A stretch of 64,000 nt of DNA, from assembly GCA_023411175.1 (NCBI GenBank), contig JAEYPB010000001.1, positions 1 to 64,000 of the forward strand. Direction: 5' to 3'. Numbering within the stretch: the first letter of the stretch is position 1; every line of letters begins with the position of its first letter. Of the stretch, positions 17,530 to 25,754 are shown in pieces. The notes under the pieces are model-generated. The model saw only the letters and a list, made by a program, of their open reading frames with translations, was not told the DNA's origin and did not search any database. Source of the stretch: Bacillota bacterium (GTDB lineage: Bacteria; Bacillota; Clostridia; Christensenellales; Aristaeellaceae). The position numbers and the translations under genes were made by a program.

Positions 17530-18220
17530 GGTACTCGCCGGAGGACTGGCCCGTCACCTGGCGAAACACGCGGCAGAAGTACTTGGCGTCGGAAAATCCC
17601 ACCGACTGCGCCAGTTCGTAGGTGGATACGTCGCCGCTTCGCATCAGTTCGCAGGCGCGATCGATGCGGTGGTTGCGAAGGTAGGTGGAAAAGGTCACGC
17701 CAACGTCCCGGCGGAACAGATAGCTCAGGTATTCGCTGGCCATGTCCAGCTGGCCGGCCAGCTCTTCGAGGCCGATGCGCCTTGCGTAGTTCTGGTGGAT
17801 CGCCTCCAGCGTCTTGCGCACCGCCGGGTGCTGCGGCGGCGGAACGGCGGCGGCCTCGGAGGGCATCAACCGGTTCAATACGCCCTCTACATCCTCATAG
17901 GTGACCGGCTTGATAAGGTAGTCCTGTGCGCCCAGAACGAGCGCCTGCCGCGCGTAATCAAACTCCGCATAGGCGCTGACCACCACGAAGGCGCACTGGA
18001 TCTCCAGCCGCCGCGCTTCGCGGATCATCTTTAGCCCGTCCATCCCCGGCATTCGGATGTCCACAAACGCCGCGTCCGGCGACAGCGCGCCCAGCTGCTG
18101 CAGGCCCTGCTGGCCGCTGGACGCCTGACCCACCACCTTGCAGCGCGGGTTGATGGACTGGATCAGATCCACCAGGCCCTGACGCGACCGGATTTCATCC
18201 TCGACGACGACGAACCGCAT
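17486..18220 (-). CDS. YesN-type response regulator (receiver plus AraC helix-turn-helix)
   Basis: A 244-residue response regulator. The receiver domain (residues 1-115) is intact: acidic pair VVVEDE, phosphoacceptor Asp in AAFVDIRMPGMDGL, and the conserved Lys in YLIKPVTYED. A short linker leads to an AraC-type DNA-binding domain (about residues 135-235, LEELAGQLDMASEYLSYLFRRDVG). Its length is much shorter than many YesN proteins because the middle region is minimal. A TATAAT at 18246-18241 (minus strand) lies close before the start. It is encoded tail-to-tail with the YesM-type kinase and overlaps its 3' end; the two are most likely cognate partners despite the opposite orientation. Confidence 0.9.
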   Translation of the reverse strand: MRFVVVEDEIRSRQGLVDLIQSINPRCKVVGQASSGQQGLQQLGALSPDAAFVDIRMPGMDGLKMIREARRLEIQCAFVVVSAYAEFDYARQALVLGAQDYLIKPVTYEDVEGVLNRLMPSEAAAVPPPQHPAVRKTLEAIHQNYARRIGLEELAGQLDMASEYLSYLFRRDVGVTFSTYLRNHRIDRACELMRSGDVSTYELAQSVGFSDAKYFCRVFRQVTGQSSGEYLKGLTNGTPGRGAE

Positions 18221-18240
18221 GCGAGCACCCCCTATATGAA

Positions 18241-18307
18241 ATTATACCACATCCCGGGCCGCGAAAAAAGCCGCCTCTAAAACAAGGGGCTTTCGTGTTG
18301 GCCCGGG
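18241..18307. promoter_or_regulatory. Divergent spacer with long inverted repeat
   Basis: TATAAT on the minus strand (18246-18241) serves the response regulator. Just upstream CCCGGGCC (18253-18260) and GGCCCGGG (18300-18307) are perfect complements flanking a second partial repeat (CGAAA..AGCC / GGCT..TTTCG), giving a long hairpin of about 55 bases between the divergent genes. Confidence 0.4.
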
Positions 18308-18359
18308 TTAGAATCTGTATGGAAGCGCGAAGCTGAACCAGTTTCTGGACAATAATGCC

Positions 18360-18388
18360 TTGAAAACGGATCGCCATTTCGCTATACT
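18360..18388 (+). promoter_or_regulatory. Promoter of the ydjGHI-like operon
   Basis: TTGAAA (18360-18365), exactly 17 bases, TATACT (18383-18388). The first gene starts at 18441, leaving a leader of about 45 bases with GAGGGG before the ATG. Confidence 0.7.
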
Positions 18389-18440
18389 GGAAATGGTTAT
18401 CAGGCTCCATGTGATGATGCAACCTGAAAGAGGGGATAAA

Positions 18441-19541
18441 ATGGCCAGCGATATGTTTGGCGCTTCCTGCCCATCTTGCGGCGCGCCGCTGCACTTTGAC
18501 GGTGGCGAGGGCAAGCTGCACTGCGATTCCTGCGGGAATGCATTTGAGAAGGACGTCATGCGCCAGGTGGACGAGGCACTCAATCAGTCCAGCCGGGATT
18601 CCGAGATGAATTGGCAGTCCAGCAGCGATCAGGCTTGGACCGACGAGGAAAAATCGGGGCTGCACACCTACAGCTGCTCATCCTGCGGCGCGGAAATTGT
18701 CGCCGACAAAGAGACTGCGGCGACCGAATGTGTCTACTGTGGAAACCCGGCCATCATTCCGGGGCAGCTCAGCGGCGATTTCCGTCCCGACGCGGTGCTC
18801 CCTTTTGTCAAGACGAAGAAGGATGCTCAAAAAGCGTACAAAGATCTGATCAAGGGCAAGCGCCTGCTGCCCAAGCTATTTGCTTCCGAAAACCGCATCG
18901 AAAAGATTACAGGGGTCTACGTGCCGTTCTGGATGTTTGGATGCGATGCGGACGCAGACATTACCTACCGCGCGGAGCGCGTGTCCCAGCACAGAAGCGG
19001 GGACTATGACATCACCGACATCGATCATTACCTCGTGCTGCGCGGCGGCAGGATCGGTTTTCAGAACGTTCCGGTGGACGGCTCCTCGAAGTTCGACGAC
19101 GCGCTGATGGAAGCCATCGAGCCATTTGATTCAGAGCGTGAGGCCGCTTTCACCACCGCCTATCTGCCCGGATATCAGGCGGAACGGTATGACGTCGCCG
19201 CGGAGGCGGCGAAGCCGCGCGCCGACGAGCGAATCCGGCGAAGCGTCTCCGAAGTCTTTCGCAGGACGGTGAACGGGTATACCTCGGTAGCGGAGCAGTC
19301 CTCGAGCGTCCGGCTCCAACATGGCGGCGTACGCAACGTGATGATGCCGGTCTGGATGCTGAACACCCGTTGGAAGGATAAGACGTACACGTTTGCGATG
19401 AACGGCCAGACGGGTAGAATTGTAGGCAATCTCCCGGTGGACAAAGGGCTTGCGCTAAAGTGGGGGCTGGGGCTTTTCCTGGGCTCATTCGCGGCATTGT
19501 TCGCCATTGTGCTGGCTCTGTTCGCCACGGGGGTGATGTAG
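18441..19541 (+). CDS. YdjG-like zinc-ribbon membrane protein
   Basis: A 366-residue protein with two zinc ribbons at the N-terminus (CPSCGAPLHFDGG...CDSCG, then CSSCGAEIV...CVYCG), a large soluble middle region of about 220 residues, and a membrane segment at the C-terminus (WGLGLFLGSFAALFAIVLAL). Such proteins are often labelled TFIIB-type zinc ribbon proteins; in Bacillus subtilis YdjG acts with YdjH and YdjI to recruit PspA in the envelope stress response. The order here (zinc ribbon, TPM domain, SPFH domain) matches that operon. The start at 18441 is chosen for GAGGGG five bases upstream; a longer in-frame start at 18360 would overlap the promoter. Confidence 0.8.
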   Translation: MASDMFGASCPSCGAPLHFDGGEGKLHCDSCGNAFEKDVMRQVDEALNQSSRDSEMNWQSSSDQAWTDEEKSGLHTYSCSSCGAEIVADKETAATECVYCGNPAIIPGQLSGDFRPDAVLPFVKTKKDAQKAYKDLIKGKRLLPKLFASENRIEKITGVYVPFWMFGCDADADITYRAERVSQHRSGDYDITDIDHYLVLRGGRIGFQNVPVDGSSKFDDALMEAIEPFDSEREAAFTTAYLPGYQAERYDVAAEAAKPRADERIRRSVSEVFRRTVNGYTSVAEQSSSVRLQHGGVRNVMMPVWMLNTRWKDKTYTFAMNGQTGRIVGNLPVDKGLALKWGLGLFLGSFAALFAIVLALFATGVM

Positions 19542-19542
19542 C

Positions 19543-20340
19543 ATGAAAAAGTGGTTTTTGCTGGCACTTGTGCTCTTCGCATTGGCAGCGCCTGCGCTGG
19601 CTGAGGGACTGCCGCTGGTCGTGGACGATGCCGCGCTGCTCACCGAGGATGCGTTTGATCAGCTCTCGGCCGAGGCGGGGCGGCTCTCCGGCACCTACGC
19701 AATGGACGTGGTCATTCATACGACCAACAGCCTTGGCGGAAAGACTGCGCTCAACTATGCCGCCGACTACTACGATTCCCGTGGGTACGGACAGGGCGAG
19801 GATTATGACGGCGTCATGCTGGTGCTCTCGATGGCGGATCGGGACTGGTGCATCCTGACCACCGGGCGCGGGATCGACGCATTCACCGATTATGGAAACG
19901 AAGTAATCTCCGATGACATCGTCCCCTACTTCTCCAAAGGGGAGTACGCGGCCGGTTTTTCGCGGTTTCTCCACAACGTGAGCGTTTTTCTGGAGCAGGC
20001 GCAAACCGGAAAGCCCTTCGACGTCGATAACCCCGTACAGCTACGAACGCCTCTGGAGCGCGCCACAGGCGTCGCCGTCTACCTGGCGATCGCGGCGGCC
20101 GTCATTGCGGGGATCGTACTGCTCATCATGATTCTGGGCATGAAGACGGCGCGTCCTCAGTACAACGCGAGCCAGTATGTCAAGGACGGAACCCTTGATA
20201 TCATGCGTTCGCAGGACATCTACCTGTACCACACCCAAACGCGCGTGCGCGTTGAGAAGCAATCCTCTTCCGGTGGGGGAAGCTCCACGTTCAGTTCCTC
20301 CAGCGGTACAAGTCATGGCGGAAGCAGCGGAAAATTCTAA
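19543..20340 (+). CDS. YdjH-like TPM-domain membrane protein
   Basis: A 265-residue protein: signal sequence MKKWFLLALVLFALAAPALA, then a TPM domain (about residues 25-155) with VDDAALLTEDAFDQL and the typical DGVMLVLSMADRDWCILTTGRG core, followed by a membrane helix (about residues 175-200) and a cytoplasmic Ser/Gly-rich tail. The tail SSSGGGSSTFSSSSGTSHGG resembles those of other membrane-anchored TPM proteins, although it ends GSSGKF. The gene starts one base after the preceding stop and lies 18 bases before the SPFH gene. A structural or scaffold role in an envelope complex is likely from the operon; no enzymatic role can be shown. Confidence 0.82.
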   Translation: MKKWFLLALVLFALAAPALAEGLPLVVDDAALLTEDAFDQLSAEAGRLSGTYAMDVVIHTTNSLGGKTALNYAADYYDSRGYGQGEDYDGVMLVLSMADRDWCILTTGRGIDAFTDYGNEVISDDIVPYFSKGEYAAGFSRFLHNVSVFLEQAQTGKPFDVDNPVQLRTPLERATGVAVYLAIAAAVIAGIVLLIMILGMKTARPQYNASQYVKDGTLDIMRSQDIYLYHTQTRVRVEKQSSSGGGSSTFSSSSGTSHGGSSGKF

Positions 20341-20358
20341 CGGAAGGATGGAGAGAAT

Positions 20359-21687
20359 ATGGGGCTTTTAAGAGCGGGAATCGGCGCGCTGTCGGGCGTG
20401 CTCGCGGATCAGTGGCGTGATTACTTCCATGTGGAAGCGCTGGAGGCGGATGTACTGGCGGTCAAGGCGTTGAAGCGCATGAACCGGCGCTTCGGGGGAA
20501 GCAGGAACGCCGAAGACAATGTGATCTCCAACGGGTCCATCGTGGCGGTCAACGAGGGGCAGTGTATGCTGATCGTGAGCCAGGGCAAGGTGGTGGAAGT
20601 TTCCGCTGAGCCGGGCGAATTCGTGTACGACACATCCACCGAGCCCAGCATCTTTTACGGCGACATGGACAAGGAAGCCGTCATGGAGTCGCTCTCTCTG
20701 GTACTCGACCGTTTTGCGTTCGGCGGCCAGGCGCCCAAGGATCAGCGCGTATACTTCATCAACACCAAGGAGATCGTCGGCAACAAGTACGGCACGCCCA
20801 ACCCCGTCCCATTCCGAGTGGTGGATCAAAACGTGGGGTTGGACGTCGACATCTCCGTGCGCTGCTTCGGCGAGTACTCCTACAAAATCATAAATCCCCT
20901 CCTGTTCTATACCAACGTGTGTGGCAATGTGGAGCAGGCTTACACGCGCGAACAGATCGACGGGCAGCTCAAGACCGAGCTTCTGACCGCGTTGCAGCCG
21001 GCCTTCTCAAAGATCTCGGAGATGGGCATCCGATACAGCGCGCTGCCGGGCCACACCGTCGAAATGGCGCAGGCGCTCAACGAGGCGCTCTCGTCCAAGT
21101 GGGCGAAGCTGCGCGGCATTGAAATCGTATCCTTCGGCGTAAGCTCCGTCAAGGCGTCCGAAGAGGACGAGCAGATGATTAAGGAGCTCCAGCGCAACGC
21201 CGCCTTCCGCAATCCCAATATGGCGGCGGCGCATCTGGTGGGCGCCCAGGCGCAGGCGATGCAGGACGCGGCGAAGAACGATGGCGGCGCCGTTTTCGGC
21301 TTTATGGGCATGAATGCGGCTCAGGGTGCGGGCGGCGCCAGCGCCCAGGCGCTTTTCCAGATGGGCGCTCAGCAGGCCTCAGCCCCGCAGGCCGCGGCGC
21401 AGCCTGCGGCGGAGGAGAGTTGGAAATGCGGCTGCGGCCACGTGAACACCGGCAAGTTCTGTGCAGACTGCGGCGCCAAAAAGCCCGAGCCGGCCGAAGG
21501 CTGGACGTGCGCAGCGTGCGGCAAGGTCAACAAGGGGAAATTCTGCGCGGAGTGCGGCGCGAAAAAGCCCGAGGGCGCGAAGGCGTACCGCTGCGACAAG
21601 TGCGGGTGGGAACCGGAGGACAAGGCCAATCCGCCGAAGTTCTGCCCGGAGTGCGGCGACGTTTTCGACACTAATGACGCGCGGTAG
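20359..21687 (+). CDS. YdjI-like SPFH-domain protein with C-terminal zinc ribbons
   Basis: A 442-residue protein of the bacterial SPFH group sometimes labelled virion core protein. Residues 1-290 form the SPFH/band-7-like part (SQGKVVEVSAEPGEFVYDTS, VDISVRCFGEYSYKI). An Ala/Gln-rich linker (about residues 290-350) leads to three zinc-ribbon modules: CGCGHVNTGKFCADCG, CAACGKVNKGKFCAECG and CDKCGWEPEDK...CPECG. In B. subtilis the homologue is held at the membrane by YdjG and YdjH. No pspA lies in the window. A strong terminator follows, so this ends the operon. Confidence 0.82.
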   Translation: MGLLRAGIGALSGVLADQWRDYFHVEALEADVLAVKALKRMNRRFGGSRNAEDNVISNGSIVAVNEGQCMLIVSQGKVVEVSAEPGEFVYDTSTEPSIFYGDMDKEAVMESLSLVLDRFAFGGQAPKDQRVYFINTKEIVGNKYGTPNPVPFRVVDQNVGLDVDISVRCFGEYSYKIINPLLFYTNVCGNVEQAYTREQIDGQLKTELLTALQPAFSKISEMGIRYSALPGHTVEMAQALNEALSSKWAKLRGIEIVSFGVSSVKASEEDEQMIKELQRNAAFRNPNMAAAHLVGAQAQAMQDAAKNDGGAVFGFMGMNAAQGAGGASAQALFQMGAQQASAPQAAAQPAAEESWKCGCGHVNTGKFCADCGAKKPEPAEGWTCAACGKVNKGKFCAECGAKKPEGAKAYRCDKCGWEPEDKANPPKFCPECGDVFDTNDAR

Positions 21688-21744
21688 CTTTTGTTCTGAC
21701 GGAACTCGCTTTGCCTTCGCGTAGGCGATGCGGATTTCTGAACA

Positions 21745-21790
21745 GGCGGGCAGCCCTGCCATCTCGGCAGAGACGCCCGCCGTTTTCTTT
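21745..21790 (+). terminator. Intrinsic terminator of the ydjGHI-like operon
   Basis: GGCGGGC (21745-21751) pairs with GCCCGCC (21775-21781) and CTGCC (21756-21760) with GGCAG (21766-21770), followed by GTTTTCTTT. Confidence 0.85.
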
Positions 21791-22088
21791 CATTACACCC
21801 CTGGCTGAAGCGCCTGAAAGCGCGAGCGCACTTCTTCATCCGTCCGGTATGTGATCAACTTCCGAGCCCACGGCCTGTAAGGCGCTTTTATTGCGCGAAT
21901 GTTTGGAAGAGCTGTGCCGACCCGATCGAGGGCGTATCGCTGCGAATGTATTTAAATTGAAAAAGAGGGAGGATATCCTGCGAAACGTCCCGAATTATTT
22001 ATTGTTCAGCGCGAGGCCTTGGTCTTCCCGGCTGGAATGCACTAAGCATTCCGGCGCCTGAGTTCCCGTTTGTAAGGGTGAAAAGCCA
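21791..22088 (+). other. Leader region of the lasso peptide operon
   Basis: Nearly 300 bases without a recognisable gene. It contains a strong ribosome-binding-like GAGGGAGG at about 21965-21972 that precedes no ATG, GTG or TTG at useful distance, and a stable hairpin GCTGGAATGC-ACTAA-GCATTCCGGC (22031-22055, ten pairs with one G-U). I could not identify a convincing -35/-10 pair, so the operon start is unresolved. No lasso precursor was found here on either strand. Confidence 0.45.
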
Positions 22089-22175
22089 ATGGCTGAAGGA
22101 GTCCGTGGATTTTTGGCGTGGATGATCGACGGCGCGCTTGCGATGGCCTATGGTACGACCGGAGTGATCAAATGA
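22089..22175 (+). CDS. Possible 28-codon leader ORF coupled to the kinase gene
   Basis: The frame reads MAEGVRGFLAWMIDGALAMA then YGTTGVIK and stops at TGA (22173-22175), which overlaps the ATG of the kinase gene (22172). GGGTG lies about nine bases before the ATG. The overlap suggests translational coupling. The peptide lacks the Y/W-x-x-P-x-L leader motif and the Thr at -2 expected of a lasso precursor, so I do not take it for one. It may be a regulatory leader peptide or a chance frame. Confidence 0.3.
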   Translation: MAEGVRGFLAWMIDGALAMAYGTTGVIK

Positions 22176-23122
22176 TGTATCGATACAGGGCTTTCGAGTT
22201 GAATATAGAATCGGAGTTCCCGCTGAGCGAACTTCTTCCGGGCATCTTTGAAGTGGCGGACGTCTCCATATGTTTTGGGGACGTGGCCCATGTCATAAAC
22301 ACCGCGCAGGTGTTCCGCCCTCAAGTCACAGAGGATACGTTTCTAATGGACAAGGAGCATGTCGCGAGGTTCCTGGTGGAACGTGGCGAACGCATCACCG
22401 TTCAGATCTATCCCGGTTCATCCCTGGAGCAGGTCAAGGCGTATCTTCTGGGCTCCTGCATCGGCGCAACCCTGCTTCAACGGAAAATTCTTCCGCTGCA
22501 TGGAAGCTGCATTCGCGACGAGAAGTCGGGCATCTTGCTGACGGGCAGGTCCGGCGCGGGGAAGTCCACCATCGCGGCGGGATTTCTGGCGAAGGGCTTT
22601 AGAATTCTCACGGACGACGTTGCGGCGGTGCGATTGGATGATGCGCAAATGCCGCTGGTGGCCCCTTCTTTTCCGAGGCAGAAGCTCTGGGAGGATGTCG
22701 TCCAGCGTGTCCCCGGCGCGCATGCAAAAACACTCCTCTTCCGATCGGAAGGCAATAGAAGCAAGTTCTCCATAGCGCGCGGCGGATGCTTTTGCCCGGA
22801 GAGCGCGCGGATTGATGCGGTCTATGAAATCGTCCCCAGCGATGTTCCGGGCGTGACGCTGGAGGAGATCAAGGGCGCGGCGAAGGTGGATGTGCTGATA
22901 AGCAACATCTACCGCAGACGAATCGCTTACCGTATGGGGTTAGCCGGTTGGTGCTTTCTTTCCGGCATGAAGATCGCGCAGAATCTGAAGGTGTTTCGCC
23001 TCGTCCGGCCGGAGGGAGCGTATCCGGAGGACCAAATTGTCGAGTGCATTCAACAGGCGGGACACTTGGCCGCACAATCAGGTTTCCCGGAACGGAAGGA
23101 TGGAATTGCGACCGATGCATAA
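22172..23122 (+). CDS. Lasso peptide kinase, HprK-like (first of two)
   Basis: A 316-residue homologue of the ATP-binding domain of HPr kinase. Residues 1-110 form a family-specific N-terminal region (YRYRAFELNIESEFPL), then LHGSCIRDEKSGILLTG and the P-loop GRSGAGKST (residues 125-133), and a DDVAAV strand typical of HprK-like proteins. In the paeninodin cluster such a kinase phosphorylates the C-terminal Ser of the lasso peptide; the precursor found at 28859-28981 ends in Ser. The ATG at 22172 (MMYRYRAF) is preferred to an upstream in-frame ATG because GGAGTG precedes it and it overlaps the short ORF. The 3' end overlaps the B2 gene. Substrate assignment is inference. Confidence 0.82.
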   Translation: MMYRYRAFELNIESEFPLSELLPGIFEVADVSICFGDVAHVINTAQVFRPQVTEDTFLMDKEHVARFLVERGERITVQIYPGSSLEQVKAYLLGSCIGATLLQRKILPLHGSCIRDEKSGILLTGRSGAGKSTIAAGFLAKGFRILTDDVAAVRLDDAQMPLVAPSFPRQKLWEDVVQRVPGAHAKTLLFRSEGNRSKFSIARGGCFCPESARIDAVYEIVPSDVPGVTLEEIKGAAKVDVLISNIYRRRIAYRMGLAGWCFLSGMKIAQNLKVFRLVRPEGAYPEDQIVECIQQAGHLAAQSGFPERKDGIATDA

Positions 23123-23588
23123 CGAAAGGGATCCCGTGCGTGCGCGTGAAGCCTTCATCTTCCAGGAGGCGATTCTGTTTCTGGGGCTGGCTCGCTTGAT
23201 GACGGCGGCCATGAAATTCAGCTGGTTTTCCCGAATGCTGGGCAAACAGGTTTCATGCGAGCCTAAAGTGCCGGGCAAGGCGCAACTTGAGCGTGCACAG
23301 GAAGTGGCGTTTGCCGTAGCGCAGATGAGCCGGCGCGTGCCGTGGAAAGCCAGATGCCTCGTGCGGGCAATTGCGGCGCAGCTCATGCTTGGCCGGCGCA
23401 GGATCAACAGCACCCTGTATCTTGGCGTGAGCCGGAGCAATGATAAACCCTTGAAAGCGCACGCGTGGGTGAAATGCGGCGATGCATTTCTGACGGGCGA
23501 GCGTCCGGCGATGGACTATACGGTCGTCGCCAGGTTTTCCAACGAGTTTTACGGCAATCGCCGGACCGTCGGGGAGGACGCGGGATGA
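23100..23588 (+). CDS. Lasso peptide B2 protein (leader peptidase, transglutaminase-like)
   Basis: A 162-residue B2-type cysteine protease, which removes the leader from the precursor. The transglutaminase-like core has the catalytic Cys86 in WKARCLVRAIAAQLML and the catalytic His121 in LKAHAWVKCG; the segment between (INSTLYLGVSRS) is the usual family pattern. The N-terminal half is helical and variable, as in relatives. The start is uncertain: ATG at 23100 follows GGAAGG directly, and ATG at 23115 is an alternative; both overlap the kinase gene. Its stop overlaps the next ATG (ATGA). It works with the separate B1 protein at 26633, the split B1/B2 form usual in Bacillota. Confidence 0.9.
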   Translation: MELRPMHNERDPVRAREAFIFQEAILFLGLARLMTAAMKFSWFSRMLGKQVSCEPKVPGKAQLERAQEVAFAVAQMSRRVPWKARCLVRAIAAQLMLGRRRINSTLYLGVSRSNDKPLKAHAWVKCGDAFLTGERPAMDYTVVARFSNEFYGNRRTVGEDAG

Positions 23589-24853
23589 ACGGAAGAACAG
23601 ATGGATCCATGAGCGATCTGATGACGCCCGGAATGCGGTTGATGCTGCTCAGCTGCGTCAGCGAATGCACAACCGGGCAACTGGCCGAAATGCGTAAGCT
23701 GGCCGTGGGTTTTGAGCAGTGGGATTATTTTCTGCGTCTTGTCTTGAAAAACCGAGTCTTCCCAAGCGTCTTTAGGAGCCTGAGTCGCCTTGACGGGATT
23801 GTGGATGAGAAGACGCTGCGTCTATTGCAGGTGCGGTGCGAGCAGAACAACCTGAGCGTTGTTAAGCTGATGGCAGAACTCATCCGCATCGCCCGGCGAT
23901 TTGACCGTGAGAAAGTCCGGATGATTTCGTTGAAGGGTCCCGCACTGGGTTTAGCCCTTTATGGTGATTTGTCGCTCCGGACGTCTAAGGATCTTGACCT
24001 CCTGGTAAGCCCCAAAGATGTGGATGCGGCGGAGCAAATCTTGATCAGCATGGGCTATGCCGGATGCGGCCAGACCAACGGGTTCACCCCGCGGCAGCGG
24101 CGCTATCTCCTGGAAAAGGGACACCACTTCAGCTACGTCAATGGCGACGGGGTTGAGGTTGAGCTTCACTGGCGGTACGACGACAACTATTCGGTCGGTT
24201 TTGACGATGTGTGGATGGACCGGAAGTCTATGACGGCGTTTGGGGAGCGAATTGACCTGCTCGAAAACGAGGAGAATTTCCTCTTTCTTTTACATCACGG
24301 CACAAAGCACGGCTGGAAGCGTCTGCGTTGGCTTTTGGACATGCGCGAAATCGCACTCCGGGGCGAGATCGATTGGTCATCCCTTTGCCAGAAGGCTCGG
24401 GCACGCGGAATGACGAGCATGCTGGACCAAGCATTTGTTCTTTTGAAAAATCTTTTTGGGTTGGAGCTTCCGGCTGGGCTGAAGGGTCTCGAAATGGGTC
24501 AACCCGAGGCGCTTCGGCAGGCGCGGCGGTCGGCCGCCCTGATTGCAAGCGCAGACGACCTCTGTGGAATGCCCAACCACGAACACTACCTGACCTTCAA
24601 GGAGTATCTGATCGGGCTGAGGCGGATGCCACGGGACAGGCTGCGTTTTTTTCTGACCCTCTTTCACCCCGGGGAGATCGAGTTTCAAGCGGTGCGCATT
24701 CCCGACCGGTTTTTTTGGCTGTATTACTTCTTTCGGCCGGTTTGGAAGCTGAAGCGACTCATCTGCCGGGAAGAGATCTCGCCGAACGGCGAACGGAAAC
24801 CTAAGGCCGCGGCAGCACGCGGCAGCTCAGAAAAGCTCGGAACGGGAGCGTAA
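23585..24853 (+). CDS. Nucleotidyltransferase-family protein of the lasso cluster
   Basis: A 422-residue member of the uncharacterised nucleotidyltransferase family found beside many lasso clusters of Bacillota. The nucleotidyltransferase core is visible at about residues 105-165: MISLKGPALGLALYGDLSLR then SKDLDLLVSPKD, giving the D-x-D metal-binding pair, and later VEVELHWRY with a third acidic position. The C-terminal half is helical. Its start overlaps the B2 stop (ATGA). Its chemistry on lasso peptides is not established to my knowledge; it could transfer a nucleotide or act with the kinases. It is five bases from the second kinase gene. Confidence 0.78.
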   Translation: MNGRTDGSMSDLMTPGMRLMLLSCVSECTTGQLAEMRKLAVGFEQWDYFLRLVLKNRVFPSVFRSLSRLDGIVDEKTLRLLQVRCEQNNLSVVKLMAELIRIARRFDREKVRMISLKGPALGLALYGDLSLRTSKDLDLLVSPKDVDAAEQILISMGYAGCGQTNGFTPRQRRYLLEKGHHFSYVNGDGVEVELHWRYDDNYSVGFDDVWMDRKSMTAFGERIDLLENEENFLFLLHHGTKHGWKRLRWLLDMREIALRGEIDWSSLCQKARARGMTSMLDQAFVLLKNLFGLELPAGLKGLEMGQPEALRQARRSAALIASADDLCGMPNHEHYLTFKEYLIGLRRMPRDRLRFFLTLFHPGEIEFQAVRIPDRFFWLYYFFRPVWKLKRLICREEISPNGERKPKAAAARGSSEKLGTGA

Positions 24854-24857
24854 CTGT

Positions 24858-25754
24858 ATGTGGTGCGATGGAAAAGAAGTCCGCAGTGCCTTCGGCCTTA
24901 CGTTTGAATCCGAAATGGAACTGCCGGAAATGGATCGGGCAATCCGCGCAGATGCGGACGTAAGGATTGAGCTTGGGAACGTGCCCGATCATCTTGAGAA
25001 CGCAGATTATGCCGATCCCTGGTACGAGGCAGCGGGAAACCGGTTCCTGCTCCGGGTGCCGGACATTGCCGATTACTACGTGGAACATGGAAGGCGGATC
25101 GTGATCGGGATATCGGATGGCGCGTCGAGCGAGGACGTGCGGGTCTTTTTACTCAATTCGGTGCTGCCCACGCTATTGTTGCAGCGGGGCATGGTAGCGC
25201 TGCATGGCGCCGCGGTTGTCATCAACGGGCAGGGGACCGTCATTCTCGGTGCGTCGCAGTCCGGCAAAACGGCGCTGGCGCTGGCGTTATGCGATCGGGA
25301 ATACAAGCTTCTGGCCGACGAGGTCTGTGCGGTTGCACTTCTCGAAGGGAAGACGGTTCTCCTTCCGGGGGTTCCCCAATTGAATGTGTGGGCGGATACG
25401 CTGAAGGATTCGGGCAGGGATGTCGCGGGTTTTCGGCCTATCCGCCGCGGGCTGGAAAAGTACGCGGTTCACGAGGCGGGAATGTTCTTAGGGAAGCCCG
25501 TCCCATTATCCCGCGTCGTGCTGCTGAAGCATCACAACGAGGCGATCGACCTGTGCGTTTCCGTTACAGGGGCGCAGAAATTCTCAAAACTGGTGCAAAA
25601 CATCCCCTTCGCCCATCTGTTCTGCAAAAGACCGGCTTTTTTCACGGCCTGCGCGGAGGTCGCACGGGACGTGTCTTTTCTTGAAATCACCTACGCTCAG
25701 GGAGCCGGGCGGGTGAACGCCCTGTCGGATTCCATGATGAAGGAGCTGAGCTAG
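24858..25754 (+). CDS. Second HprK-like kinase of the lasso cluster
   Basis: A 298-residue HprK-like protein, clearly related in layout to the kinase at 22172 but divergent. It has FGLTFESEMELPEM near the N-terminus, LLQRGMVALHGAAVVINGQG before the P-loop GASQSGKTAL (residues 131-140), and LLADEVCAV matching the DDVAAV strand of the first kinase. Two such kinases in one lasso cluster suggest two phosphorylation steps or sites, or that one has become non-catalytic; its P-loop keeps the GxxxxGKT residues. It lies between the nucleotidyltransferase and sulfotransferase genes, and the latter's GTG follows its stop directly. Confidence 0.78.
   Translation: MWCDGKEVRSAFGLTFESEMELPEMDRAIRADADVRIELGNVPDHLENADYADPWYEAAGNRFLLRVPDIADYYVEHGRRIVIGISDGASSEDVRVFLLNSVLPTLLLQRGMVALHGAAVVINGQGTVILGASQSGKTALALALCDREYKLLADEVCAVALLEGKTVLLPGVPQLNVWADTLKDSGRDVAGFRPIRRGLEKYAVHEAGMFLGKPVPLSRVVLLKHHNEAIDLCVSVTGAQKFSKLVQNIPFAHLFCKRPAFFTACAEVARDVSFLEITYAQGAGRVNALSDSMMKELS

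Noticed and set aside
21880..22060. Open frame without ATG through the lasso leader region, starting at a TTG near 21957
   Set aside because: No ribosome binding site, no recognised motif, and it ends before the kinase in a different frame; probably chance.
22089..22175. Short ORF before the first kinase as the lasso precursor
   Set aside because: It lacks the Y/W-x-x-P-x-L leader motif, has no Thr at a suitable -2 position, and no Asp/Glu at core position 7-9 after a plausible cleavage. The minus-strand gene at 28859-28981 satisfies all of these.
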